From Dipteris shenzhenensis (taxonomy: Eukaryota; Polypodiophyta; Polypodiopsida; Gleicheniales), in NCBI GenBank assembly GCA_047967505.1, contig CM106538.1: a stretch of DNA of 64,000 nt; one strand, 5' to 3'. This document shows positions 35,521 through 47,039 of the stretch, piece after piece. The translations under genes and the position numbers were made by a program. The notes under the pieces were generated by a model. The model saw only the letters and a program-made list of their open reading frames with translations, had not been told where the DNA came from and did not search any database. Each line of letters begins with the position of its first letter. Within the stretch, counting starts at the first letter, position 1.

Positions 35521-37350
35521 AATGGCAAAATATGTTGTGGCTAAGCCTTGGGACGGGGTGATCCTCATTCAAATCCCCAACAATCTCATTGTTTACATGT
35601 TACAAAATTATTTTCATGTTATGAGCTGTATGGAGTGCTGAAATGCTTTGTTAATCTATTTGATAGGTTCTTCTAAGTTTTTCCCTCCCTCTCTACTTGT
35701 TTTGGTTGTGTGACACTTTTTTTGTTGTTCAACTAGCATTTCTCGGTTGTGTGGCTTGAATGATGGCATATGTTGTGGTACCATCCTTTTGTAAACTTAT
35801 TTGGAGATTATATTAACTCTTGAACCTCCATCCATGAGGTGGCAAGATTTCACTCCTATTCACGTGTTGCCTTTGGCATCATACGTGGTTTTCAATTATT
35901 CAATATTTTGACTCTTCTTCTCAACTTGGATTTCATCATTGTTCATTGACAAGATCTCATGAGTTTTCCCATCTACTCTTACCATCTTCTCTTCTATATT
36001 GATATCTTTTCTATTAATGAGCTCTTGCACCCTTTTTCACAATCTGACATTCATTTCAAGCCAATTCGCACTACTTGTTCTCTGATCTTCTTCACCATTC
36101 ATCCTTAGTATATATGGTACCAAGATGTCCACTTCATGTATTTGACTGAGGATTGTAGCTCGATTACAAATTGATGAATCCATTAGGATGCAAGTACCTT
36201 CTTCTCTCCATTTCAATATACATCTTGAATTGAATCTTCCTAGGATACAAGGTGTAGTGGGATAGTAATGATGACAACATCTCTAGTTGGAGAACCACTT
36301 GGGCTACATTGACTTTGTAAATTGCCATTTTCTCTTTGATACTTCCATAGTGTCTTCACTGGGTCTTGTATCTTAGTATTGATTTGTCTTGTATCTTGTA
36401 TCCCTCTCAGTACTTCTTCCCATGTTGCTTCTTGATCAATACTAGGGTTTCTTTTTCATTCCTACAAACTCTATCTGACCATGTTCCTTCATTGTTACAT
36501 TCAACATAGGCCTCCTTAATAGGATTGACAAAAATGTTAGCTACGAAATTTCCCAACACTATTGTCATTTTGTTCAAGCATGCATTTGGTTTCCCAAACT
36601 CTGAGCTTTGTGAAATAAGTATACCTATTACTAGATGGCCTAATAGAATTGGGTTTTTTTCCATTGGATAAATTCATTTTGCCCAAAAAAGACAAAGTAA
36701 ATAGCATGAATTCATTAGTGAGTATATAGAGTTCATAATATAAATCTAGAATAAATTAAAAAAGGATGAGTATTAATCATTTGCAAGATCCACTACAAGT
36801 GAGCATCACTGCACTCAACACACCCACTACTTCATTTTCCTCCCATGCGTAAATATCTCCTACCTTCACCTCCATCGACTATCTATACACACTCGTTCAT
36901 AAACCACACTGCACCCTAGTTCTACTCCTTCTCCCACACTCTTTCACAACAATTAATCAACACAGTACAACCACACACATTACAACTAATTACTAATCTC
37001 CTCAGTAATCTCCTTTGATCAGGCTTGGCATATGATCCACCACCCCAAGAGTCTCACCTAAATTTGTTCCATTGATGGCTCTAAAACTATAGGTAGGAGA
37101 TACTATGGAGACGTTTGCATGAATCTCTTACCAAAACTATCGGCAAGATCTCTCCTTGACTTTTTAACACACTTGTCTATGGCCATCATTTGACTCAATC
37201 CATTTGACTCAAACCTATGGCTATAGCTTTGTTTCACCCTTCATTTTGCTCTTTGCTTCGCCCTTCACTTTATATTTGAAGTGCCTTCCCTTTGGGGGGG
37301 ATCTACTTCATTAAAAAAAGATTACAAACACTTTATTCATATAGTTTTTT
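35520..37350. other. Stretch between the two direct repeats, no recognisable gene
   Basis: The longest frame is minus-strand 36,407-36,664 (85 codons), which I do not recognise. No primer-binding site follows the left repeat and no polypurine tract precedes the right one, so the LTR interpretation is weak. Confidence 0.4.
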
Positions 37351-38330
37351 TTTAATTCCAATTTATTAGAGGTAGGAATATGTTTTTACTAACACAAATC
37401 TCTACGTAGATTTTCAATTGATCTTTATATCTTTTAATTTTCTTCACTTCTATTTTTGAGATTGGGAGTGCATTGTTGTTCCTTTTTAATTCTTGCATGT
37501 TTTGGGTTAGGACCCTTGCATGCTCTTGCAAAATCAACCATCTTCCACGGTAGATAGTATTCACCTTGTGCATCCTACCGCCTCTTTCGCTATCATGACT
37601 TGCTACAATCTTATATGTGCATGATTGGCATCTACTCATTCATATGCAAGATCCACTTTGAAGTATCATTTGCTTGCAATCCCAAAGAAAAAGTTGATAA
37701 CGATGAGATTAAGGCTATCATAATTGACATTTTCATAGTTCTACATCATCTAAGATACTTTTGTTGTAATTTTGGCCTACTCAACCTAGAATCAGTAGGT
37801 CCTATCCATTTCTTATATCAGTCCTTGCCAACATTGGTTGTGGAGGTGGATATTGATTAGAGTTTATGAACTTCATTATCTACTAGACCTGACCATTGAT
37901 CTTGTTAGGTGCAAGCAAATGCCTCGTGGGCTATTGTTTATAGATGTTTCACTATTTGGAGTGTTCTACCGAAGTTGGGTTGTGGATTGAGGTGTTCTAA
38001 AACTTGTTTATAGTTAGACCTTGATTTTGATATTGAGATACTAACAATACTGATGTGGATAGTGACATGGTAATGTCTTTGTAGGAGATTAGTTGTAGAC
38101 ATCTGAGTTCTACACTTCCTTGACCTCATGTTTGGTAGAGTTTTGGCCGCCATATATGACTCTTCATGATTCTATACCTTGCCTAGGTTTTGAAGGATAT
38201 TTTGGCACATTTCTCTTGTCAAATTAACATTGTATTCTTCTATTTGATAAAGGAGATGAGAATATATCATCAGCTTCTCCTAGAACCTATTGCTTATGTC
38301 CAAAGTTCCATCACATTCAAAACAAAGCAT
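37350..38330 (+). repeat. Diverged direct repeat, right copy
   Basis: Second copy of the repeat at 34,470-35,520, in the same orientation. It ends close to the start of the DUF7869-like pseudogene. Confidence 0.75.
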
Positions 38331-38359
38331 CGCTAGAATTCATAATATCTCAGGGAAAT

Positions 38360-41300
38360 ACCAGTTTCTTCATTGGAAACTAACAATTTCATCCGTAAAT
38401 CTTGGAAAGAGAAAAAGGTTGTCTTGTGGGATGACAGCAAAACAAAGACCATGGGGAAAGGTGTGATCTTGTATGTTTTCCCAGATGACTCTATAAACTT
38501 TGATTTATTGGTAGCGATTGCATTGGTGTGGGTATTGAAAAGAAAGAACAAATTATGGGAAGTGACTTAGGGTCTTCTATGCAAGATGTTGAATCTCTCA
38601 GCCTAGTTAAGTGGCCCATCAAGCAAATTACCTTGCTTGATGGAAGCCCATTGCAATAATAAATGCCCATGAGCCAAGTTAGTGGCACAAATGAGGTGGT
38701 CAATGATCAAATGTTGAAAAAGGATGCTCCACCTTCAAAGAAAAGAAGGTACACTTTCATTAGCAGGGTGCCTAAACAAAGGGAGCCTCCAACACCAATG
38801 TACAAAATGTCACTAGAGTCAGTGCAGCAAGTTTTGTCCATCGATTATTGTGGCAGTAGGTGCTGCCAGCATGCAAACAAGACCTCTTAATGTCTGTAAG
38901 GAAGAATTTTTTGGGGCAGCTTCTTGGAGTCTCGTACAAAATTTGTATAGGATGTATTGTCAATGGCTTGGCATCATGGACTGTGCTGGGAGGATACACT
39001 ACAACTTTAGGGTAAACGATCGAGATGTGTGTTGTAGAGCATGGTACAAGATGCATGGAATCCCAAGGGCATCATTTTATCGATACAGGGAGCAATTTGA
39101 GAGTGGTGTGCAATGATGTGTGCATGGGAATTTTGGGATTGTGAGGAGGAGCAAGGTGCACACAAGTATGGGGAGGGTTCTTATTCAACACTTTGTGGAT
39201 AATAGCACAAAGCATATGCCTCACAAGAGTAGAACCATGCAGGATGGTTCTAGAGAGGCATAGCAAGAGATACCTGAAGTGTATAAGAAGATAGATGTCA
39301 TGCATGAGGTCAACACTTCGCTTAATCAACGTGGTTATCAGAGCCTATCCACATCCACATTTGGCAAGATTTGGAAATCAGATTTAAAAAATGTAGCCCT
39401 TGCTAAGACAAGTGAATTCTCTCAATGTAGCTTGTGCAGTCGGGATCAAGGATCAATTGGTAGCCACAAAAAGTCAAGATGAGCGCAATTCATTGATGGA
39501 GGAGAGAAAGATGCATATGATACAACAACAGAGTTGTAGGAACTTGTACTATGCATGGCAGACTTCAAGTGAGGTCCAAGGACATCAATTTTGCATGGCA
39601 ATTATAGGTTTCACTCATTAGATGATTACCCGTGGGATGGACAAGGTCATTATGGACACTTCACCCTCACTGTTTTATGGCCATCTGACCCCAACCTAAC
39701 AATTGTATTGATCTCAATTTGTTTGTGCAACCTAGAGAGGACAGATATGCATGACCTCAAAGACCTTACTACTACTGATGGGATTCCAAGAAGCCATGCT
39801 CACCTTCTAAATGCTCTATCCTCAAGAAACACTTTGGACTCCCATCACAATTTTAAAGGTGCACATATTTCCACAAGGGGACCTGGCTTATCTGAAATTG
39901 TAGATGCCACGATCACAAATGCAAATCTAGAGACTGTACTCGAAGTCTTCCATGGATGCCATGACAACTTCCATTGCGAGGGATGTAGTTACATGTAGTT
40001 ATTTGTTGTCATCAACTACTCATAAAAATCCACCCTCTTCAAATGGATGTGTTGCTATTGAGCCAACATACCAAAAAGTTGCCACAGAACTTGCTACTTT
40101 AGCTAGATAATTGTGGGTTTGAGAACAAAAATAGATACTTGTTTACATACCTTTCTCTTCTCTTGATGGTAGGGCACATAGATGAGGACATTGATGCAAT
40201 GTTCAATAGGTTGTTTGAGAGTTTGTGATGAGTAGTACAAACGTTCACTTTCCCTCATCTGATGGATACATTCAGAAAATGTACATCAGCTTCTCTAGCA
40301 CCATTTCTTCTTACACAGGTTCCTAGCTTCAAGGATTATGTGGATGGCTACCTTGTGATGGGGAAGAAATGTTGGTTGGTCATGCAAAGCCATTACAATT
40401 TTGACTTTTCATGCAAGGTGAGAGACCTATGATGTAGTATAAGGTGCATCCTAAATCGCCAAACTGGATGCCCATTAAAGGGGGAAATGAGCTATGGAAG
40501 AAAGATAGTGAGGGTCGATCATTGTTGCCTATAGGTTTCCCGGATATACTACCAATGGCTGCATTTGTGAGAGATCACTTGCAAGTAATATCAGGGATAA
40601 AGGATTACATTAGGATGTGCAAGTGGAAAGAATGCATCGTATGAGTCCTACATTAGGCCAGTGATAGACTACTAGAAAACCATGATCGGTGAGCTTGAAC
40701 AGGAAAACATCTCAAAGATAGGAGTGCAGAGATTTTGGCCAAGAACACAATTGCCTGATGAGGAGGAGGATATAGATGCTTGCATTAATGAGTTCCAAGG
40801 CTATGAGGAATGGAATGATCACTATTGCGAGCCTCTAAAAGCTAATCCAAGGGAAGAGTTTAGACCAATTATGGTGGATGTTAAGGAATGTTACTTCGTC
40901 TTGGTGAGGCCATCAGACCCGGTATACCCCATACGGCTTGGGGTTGCCATATCAAGTGCCGAGATGGATGTTGCACCACTAACTTCAAGACATTATTAAG
41001 CTTTTGTTGGCGTATGTATTATAGCTAAACTCCAATTTTGTCTACATTTGACAATTCTTATAAAGATAAGAATTTGTGGATTGAAAAGGACAATTTATCT
41101 CCTTATGCAATATACTTGAATAAACACTTACTCTGAATGGTAAGGGTGACAAAACATGCATGCCTCAGGATCTATGGAGCACTCTAAGGTGGATGGAACC
41201 TATGTGGAGACATGATGAAGAAAGTGTTCATGACATGTACCTCAAGTCAATTAGGTTGTGTTATGGATAAAAATGTCAAAGAAGTGTGTGTGTTTGTATA

Positions 41301-41750
41301 TGTGGCAATAGTATAATAAAATATGGTGTGCGTAGGGCCCAGGGTTGAGGTGGCAAGGCATGACCATTTGCACCCTTCCACATAAGAGGACCCACATGGT
41401 GTGTTGTACATAATCCATGGTAGTAATATTATAAAATGTAAGGTGGCATGGCTCCTCCATGTGCCACCCCTCCACCTAGGCCGCATTTAGTGAGATATGG
41501 CTCAAAGTCTATGGGAGAAGTAATATAAAATAGGTGGAGATGGATATTAGATTGTTCAATATTGGGCACCATCAGCGAAGAGAAAGGGGCTCAGTGATGC
41601 AGATGCCTATGTTGACCACTAGAACAAGTATTGGGCAGAGAATAGGTTGGATCCACAGGCGTGGGAGTGTATTAATGTGGTGGTCTGGTCATGGACATCA
41701 ATAGCCATAAATAGACCCAAGAATATTAAGATTCCATAGAATGTATGTAT
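38360..41750 (+). pseudogene. DUF7869-type transposon-like gene, decayed
   Basis: Fragments in several frames follow one order. First comes an N-terminal region (WKEKKVVLWDDSKTKTMGKG at 38.4 kb; PPSKKRRYTFISRVPK at 38.7 kb). Next is VCCRAWYKMHGIPRASFYRY at about 39.03 kb, then STFGKIWKSD at 39.36 kb. FSQCSLC at 39.42 kb is a CxxC pair. EERKMHMIQQQ follows near 39.5 kb, and HGNYRFHSLDDYPWDGQGHY at 39.59 kb. LDNCGFENKNRYLF with GHIDEDIDAMFNRLFESL lies at 40,103-40,229. The last blocks, with the HGNYRF block, are hallmarks of the family I recall as DUF7869, widespread as multicopy transposon-like genes in animals and non-seed plants. C-terminal readings continue to NRLDPQAWECINVVVWSW near 41.66 kb. 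An apparent ~350-bp insertion separates the HGNYRF and LDNC blocks. Confidence 0.7.
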
Positions 41751-42255
41751 CAAAGCATAGGAGAGCTTGCTTGGTATCTCTTGATCTCCCAAACTTCCAT
41801 TTTAATATGTGTTCTCATGTGATATTTCTCAATTGTTGTTATCCTATCGATGCATATTTGCATATTATTAATATGACAATTTTTCAGAAGCTATGGTATT
41901 TATTAACACCTTAACTAAAATATACATGTCCCAAATGGTGTTTCTTAACACCACCAAATACATGATTTTCAAACTTTGCCACAAATGCTTTGTTCCAATG
42001 TTATACCCAATGAAATGTTTCGCAACCAAAGAAGTTTTTCATGATCATTGGAATTTCCAACTAAGTATATATTTCAATATTGGAAACATTCCCGTACAAT
42101 CAATGAAACTTTTCCAAAATATAATGAAACCTTTCCCAAATTTAATGAAATCCACCCAGCTTCAAATTTCCCAAAGTGCACCTTTTGTCCCATTTTATCT
42201 AATACGGCATTTGTCTAGGAAATCGGCTACACTGAAAGAAGTCATACATGCATTT

Positions 42256-43664
42256 TCATTTCAGCTCCAAGATATTGTCTAGCCCTCCATTGCTAGGTAA
42301 AGTTGTCTTTTTGCCTTCCCAACAATGTCTTTCAGCCTGGTTAAAATAAAGGCAAAAAACCCATTTATCATCAAAAACTTCCAAACACCAAGAAAGTAAA
42401 CGAGAAAGGATTTTGAGATACCTGCATGTTCTTGCTAGAGGCTCCAATTCTTCCAGAATGTTGTACAACTCAACCTTGCCAAAATGGCACTCCAGAGGCC
42501 TTTTAGAATTCATTACCATTTCTTCTATTAGTCTTCGTGTCACATCCATTTGTATTTTCCTTGATCCAACAATGCAATTTGATTGCATGGCTTCTTGCAC
42601 CAACGATGTTATCTTCATCAAGTTCTTCCTTGATTTTCCACCTTAGGGACCCTCCATACTTGACAGAGGGCACCATATTAACATCACACTTCTTTCCCAA
42701 TAGACCCTTGAAAAGTGCATCATTCTTCATTCCACTATTCAATAATTTTTGACACAATAGATTGTCACATTCAAAGGCACCTACACATGAAGATTTGCGA
42801 AACGTGCCTTCAGATGCAATATTGAAGTTATAGGCTTTGTCCACAAGTGGCCATCATATTTGAGCTCTATACCCTCCATTGGTTGATCTGCGCTTTGGGG
42901 GGGCAGCTCAAAGACATAGTCTCCATAATACTCTCTTGGGAGCTCATCCACCTGCACAATGCACCCGCTCCTTCTCACTAATGTCACTAAATTGGTTGAT
43001 GCACAATGAGAAAGTATGTATTCTACAACACTAGTTCCCTTTGATCTTGCACTTTTACTTGTGAAGGGTTCATCCTCTTTAGTGAACAGTATCTCGTGAC
43101 AAAAATTTTCAAAAGGATCCCAACTGGATGAGGCAACCTTGTCTACACTTGTTTTCCATGCAGGTTCAGAGGAAGATACACTTCTAATAAATGTGGGGGC
43201 TTTACTCCTAGGTGATTCCATAATATTTATTGGTGTGAGATAATTGGACCCCGATATTGTGGATTTCCACTCTACTATAGACACCACCTGGACTCATCCT
43301 GAACACTCACAAAACATTTATCATCATTGTATTCATCATCCTCGACACATATGGTGTGTGGATCACTTCTAGCCATTGCCGATGAGGATGTTCTCTCTCT
43401 GGTGGACACTATATACTTGTCAGACAAGCTTGAATCCATGATGAAATGTATACCTCCTTCCATGTCGGTGTGCTCCACCATAGGGACCAGAGTTTGGCCA
43501 CAAACAGTATCAACAATCACAGCATTGAATCCATCAAATATGAGGCATGTATGAAGCTTATTAACTAAGAAACTTTTGCTCACAACACACTTTCCTTCCT
43601 TCAATGGGATTTCTACATCTTGCAGCAGGCATTGAGCATCAAATGCAATGGTTGCAATGGCCAT
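42256..43664 (-). pseudogene. Minus-strand ORF block of unknown function
   Basis: Four partly overlapping minus-strand frames (129, 168, 113 and 121 codons) cover 1.4 kb with unusually few stops for this window. They look like one ~450-residue protein broken by about three frameshifts. Readable features include VEDDEYNDDKCFVSV, LPREYYGDYVFELPPQ, YDGHLWTKPI and LRWKIKEELDEDN. I recognise no domain, signal peptide or membrane segment. It converges with the DUF7869-like gene about 500 bp away and may be its partner in one element. Its slower decay suggests a younger insertion or more recent selection. Confidence 0.4.
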
Positions 43665-43984
43665 TGTAGAAGTTTTCTACACATAAGTTTGCAGAGGGCA
43701 TAGTCAAGAGTTGCCAAGGTGAGGGTGGGCAGGGACAAGAAGAGAAGAGTACTGCGAGAGGAGGTATAAGGTATAACTGTGTTGGCAAGGGAGCAAAAGA
43801 GAAAGGCAAGGACCAAAAGAGAAGGGCCAAGTACCAACAGAGAGGGGTGATAGTGCAGTGAGGAATGTGCAAAAGAATGCTAGAAAAGTGGCTATTGAAG
43901 TGACTGTTGAAGGGACACTTTATAGAAATTTCCTCATGTACACACCTCCTCCCTCACAATTCCTTTTTAACTCATGCACAAATA

Positions 43985-44160
43985 TCTCTCTCACTTTTCC
44001 AATCTCATCCTCATCAAATCCCTCCTCCCTCCTCCCTCCTCACTCCTCAAATCCCTCCTCCCTCCTCACTCCTCAAATCCCATCCTCCTTCCTCCCTAGC
44101 CTTCGTCCTCCCTCCTTCCTCCTCAAATCCCTCCAACGTCGCCTTTGCCTCCCTCCTCCA
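43985..44160. repeat. CT-rich imperfect tandem repeat
   Basis: Units of CTCAAATCCCTCCTCCCTCC and close variants repeat four to five times. The proline/serine-rich frames across it (up to 142 codons) are low-complexity artefacts. Confidence 0.8.
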
Positions 44161-44363
44161 TTGCCTCCTTCATCCTGCATCCTCCCTTGCCACTCCACCC
44201 TCGTGGCTCCTCCTTCTGTGTGCGGCTCCTCACGCTCGCTCCTTTTGCTCGGTTCCCCACGCTCAGCTCCCCACACTCAAAGGTAATTAGGCTTCTCCCT
44301 TCTCCCTCGCCTTCATCCTCCCTCTTCCCAAAATGCTAGCAGCAATGTTTTTTTCAAGAAACC

Positions 44364-44690
44364 GCCATTTGTGCTGGGTGCAAATGGCTCTTGGCAGAGC
44401 CAAATGGCCCAAGAGGGCCTTATGGTGGCTCGATAAGCCATTTGTGTTGGGTGCAAATCACTTCTGGAAGAACCAAATGGCCCAAGAGGACCTTCTAGTG
44501 GCTCGATAAGCCATTTGCGCTGGGCACAAATCACTTCTGCAAGAGCCAAATGGCCGATATGGAAAGCTAGCTTGTGGAACCTCCATTTGCACTAGGTGTA
44601 AACAATGTCTAGAGGGGACAAATAATACCAACCCGCTGGTGGCTTGCCCATTTGCGCCAAGTGCAAATGGCTCATCCTAGAGCCAAATGA
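44364..44690. repeat. 73-bp minisatellite with internal foldback
   Basis: Units begin with GCCATTTG.GCTGGG at 44,364, 44,437 and 44,510, an exact 73-bp period. Two more degenerate units start near 44,583 and 44,647. Each unit carries GCCATTTG and CAAATGGC or CCAAATGGC, so it can fold on itself, and the clearest units share GGCTCGATAAGCC. It lies about 0.7 kb beyond the unknown minus-strand ORF block. Confidence 0.85.
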
Positions 44691-44699
44691 ATGCATGAA

Positions 44700-46080
44700 C
44701 TTTGCTGCTGCAAGAAAAAGTATGTCTGATGAGTGATTTGATGGAGGAAAAGTTAGTGGTTGAATGATGGCCAATGGCTTTCTTGTAAGTTGATGGTGTA
44801 TGAGAATGATGAAGAATGGCTAGCTCTTTTTTTGCTACAGAAAAGCCATGGCGACCAGAAATGGTCTCTTTTATGCTCATAAAAATTGCCGAATTGTTGG
44901 TTTCCTGTTGGTGTTGGTGAATTGTGAATGTTTCTTATATTGTTGTTGTTGATTGGATGGAATTGGTTCATACGAACAAACAAGGGTTTTGACTATGGAA
45001 TTAAATTAGTTGAGACAAACAAGCAAAGATCAGACTGGAAAATGTCAATCTTTGACAGTAGCTTGTGCAAAAGTTGAAAGCTCAAAGACTTGAATGGAAG
45101 TTTGAACTTTGAACTTTGAACTTCCAAAATTGAAAGCCGATCGCATTTGAACAAAATCTCAAACCCTTGACAAATTATTTCTGGCCATTGCTCTTTTACT
45201 ACGACTGCAAAATTGCCAAGGTTTAGGAAATTTTCAAGCGCTGGAATCTTGTATTCATTAGGAGGCTTAATGATCAAATTACAGTTCTAGGGATGAAGAG
45301 GAATCTTGTATTCATTAGCAGGCTTAATGATCAAGGCTATATTGCAATCTTCTCATGAGGCAGCTATATGGTTCATGATCAAAAGGTGGAGTTTATTATA
45401 TGAGCATAGTGTAAAGGTCACTTATATTAATTGCAAGCTAAAGATAGCACCTTTGCCATATTTGTTGAAGAGTAGGACCCATATGTTTGCCCACATAGAG
45501 TATCCAAAGCACATCCCATACCCGCCTATATCCAATGCCATTTTGAATTTAGCAAACCTCTTAGATTGATGCCAAGTGAACTAGCAGATTATATTGTTTT
45601 GCTTCATATCCACTTACAATATCCAAACCACACTGTTGCATCAACATCACACAGATTTGAACTTTGCAAACTTTAAACCCCCTCACACATGAGCTAGCAG
45701 ATCCATAAGCTTGACCATACATAGTATCCAGAGTAGAATACAGCCAACAGCATGACATATAACTTAGCAAACATTAAACCTTTCTTATCTGTGTGTGTCA
45801 CATGCAAGGGACTATAATTTTCCCAGTACATGCTCTATATCAATGTGGGCATGAGCATGTCCTCAAGATGATGGCAGTCTTAAAATGTGCAGCAAGATAA
45901 TTGAAGTCTCGGGTTGGGAACTATGGCCTAATTGATGTGAAGTGAACGAGCTTTTGGTATTTCTTTGTATAATAACTCCTTATTAGTGTGTGGACACTCT
46001 AGAGTCCCCTTCACACTAATGTGCCTTTGTGAGACAATGGACCCTTCTCTCTCACCAAAGAAATTATATCCTTAGCGATG
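44700..46080. other. Stretch without a recognisable gene
   Basis: Short frames only. A 57-bp-spaced duplication of TTGTATTCATTAG.AGGCTT lies at 45,243-45,340. Confidence 0.4.
45243..45340. repeat. Short tandem duplication (~37 bp, ~57-bp period)
   Basis: GGAATCTTGTATTCATTAG followed by AGGCTTAATGATCAA occurs at about 45,243 and 45,300 with one difference. Confidence 0.85.
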
Positions 46081-46088
46081 AGGAGAGG

Positions 46089-46400
46089 CTATATTTTGAG
46101 AAATTTAGTGTTGGTAGGCCTTGTAGGGTATTTTGCACCTTGAGTTGGGAGTGATAAGGCCCTTTGAATTACTGTACTATCGATGATAATGTTGAGTGGG
46201 CTCTGATGTACAACGATGGTGCCATACTTGCCAGCTTGTGCATCGCTAGAGTGGTAAGAATGGAGAAAGTCCTTGATGTATGTGGTCATTGTAGGACTAT
46301 CCTTCAAGGATTTTAGGTTCTCATATAAAATTCCTAGCCCCCTTTTCTCTAAGAAAGATGTGGTTGTGTTCGAAAGAGCATTAGTCGATGTAGGTGCCAC
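46089..46400 (-). pseudogene. Possible extra ORF of a gypsy element
   Basis: A 103-codon minus-strand frame lies about 0.7 kb downstream, in minus-strand order, of a gypsy integrase. It contains FLEKRGLGILYENLKSL and VVHQSPLNIIIDSTVIQRAL, then LPTQG. The last part resembles the wording of plant-mobile-domain or coat-like ORFs carried by some retroelements. No diagnostic motif confirms this. Confidence 0.3.
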
Positions 46401-47039
46401 ACAAGCTCCAAGGACTGGGCCCTATCAATGGTTGTGTAGGCCGGTGGTGACTGGGGTGGCATTTGTTCTTCTTGTGTTTCCATGTCATGCACAAAATCCT
46501 CCTCAGAGCTATCACTCTGAACCACAAATGCCTGTGGTTTCCTTAGTTGAGATGAGGTAGATGGCCGAACTCTAGAGGGGGTCTCGTGATGGCTAAGGCA
46601 GTGGGCTCTTTCTTTGCATCCTCTTTAGTGGAGGCATTGTTTTTGAACCTGCATCCATGTTCATATGATGCACCATTGATCATTAGATTAGTTGGCATGC
46701 AAGTATGACATTTGTGTGTGTATTGTGAGAGATATTATTGTTACACATGCTTTGAGAGTGTGGAATGAAAGTGTGTGGCACAATTATTCATGCAATTGAC
46801 TATGTGTCTAAGTGAAAGCATGTGAGTGCACATGACCTAGTAACTAGGTAGGGACTAACTATATGCTTTTTTTGTTGCTGTTGGAATTTCATAGGGCAGC
46901 TAGGAATCATGCATCACTTCTGAGCCCTAGGTTGATGCTACCTATATGTGCGAAGACATACATATGCAAGTGAGTGCTCATGATACAATCTAATACTTAC
47001 TAAGGAAGACTTTGGGTTTTAAAATCTTCATTTTTGTTG

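Noticed and set aside
34470-38330. Flanking LTR pair of one retrotransposon
   Set aside because: Direct repeats are real, but there is no primer-binding site, purine tract, matching TG...CA ends or target duplication.
43858-44290. 142- and 127-codon proline/serine-rich frames
   Set aside because: Produced by the CT-rich tandem repeat, with no start context or domain.
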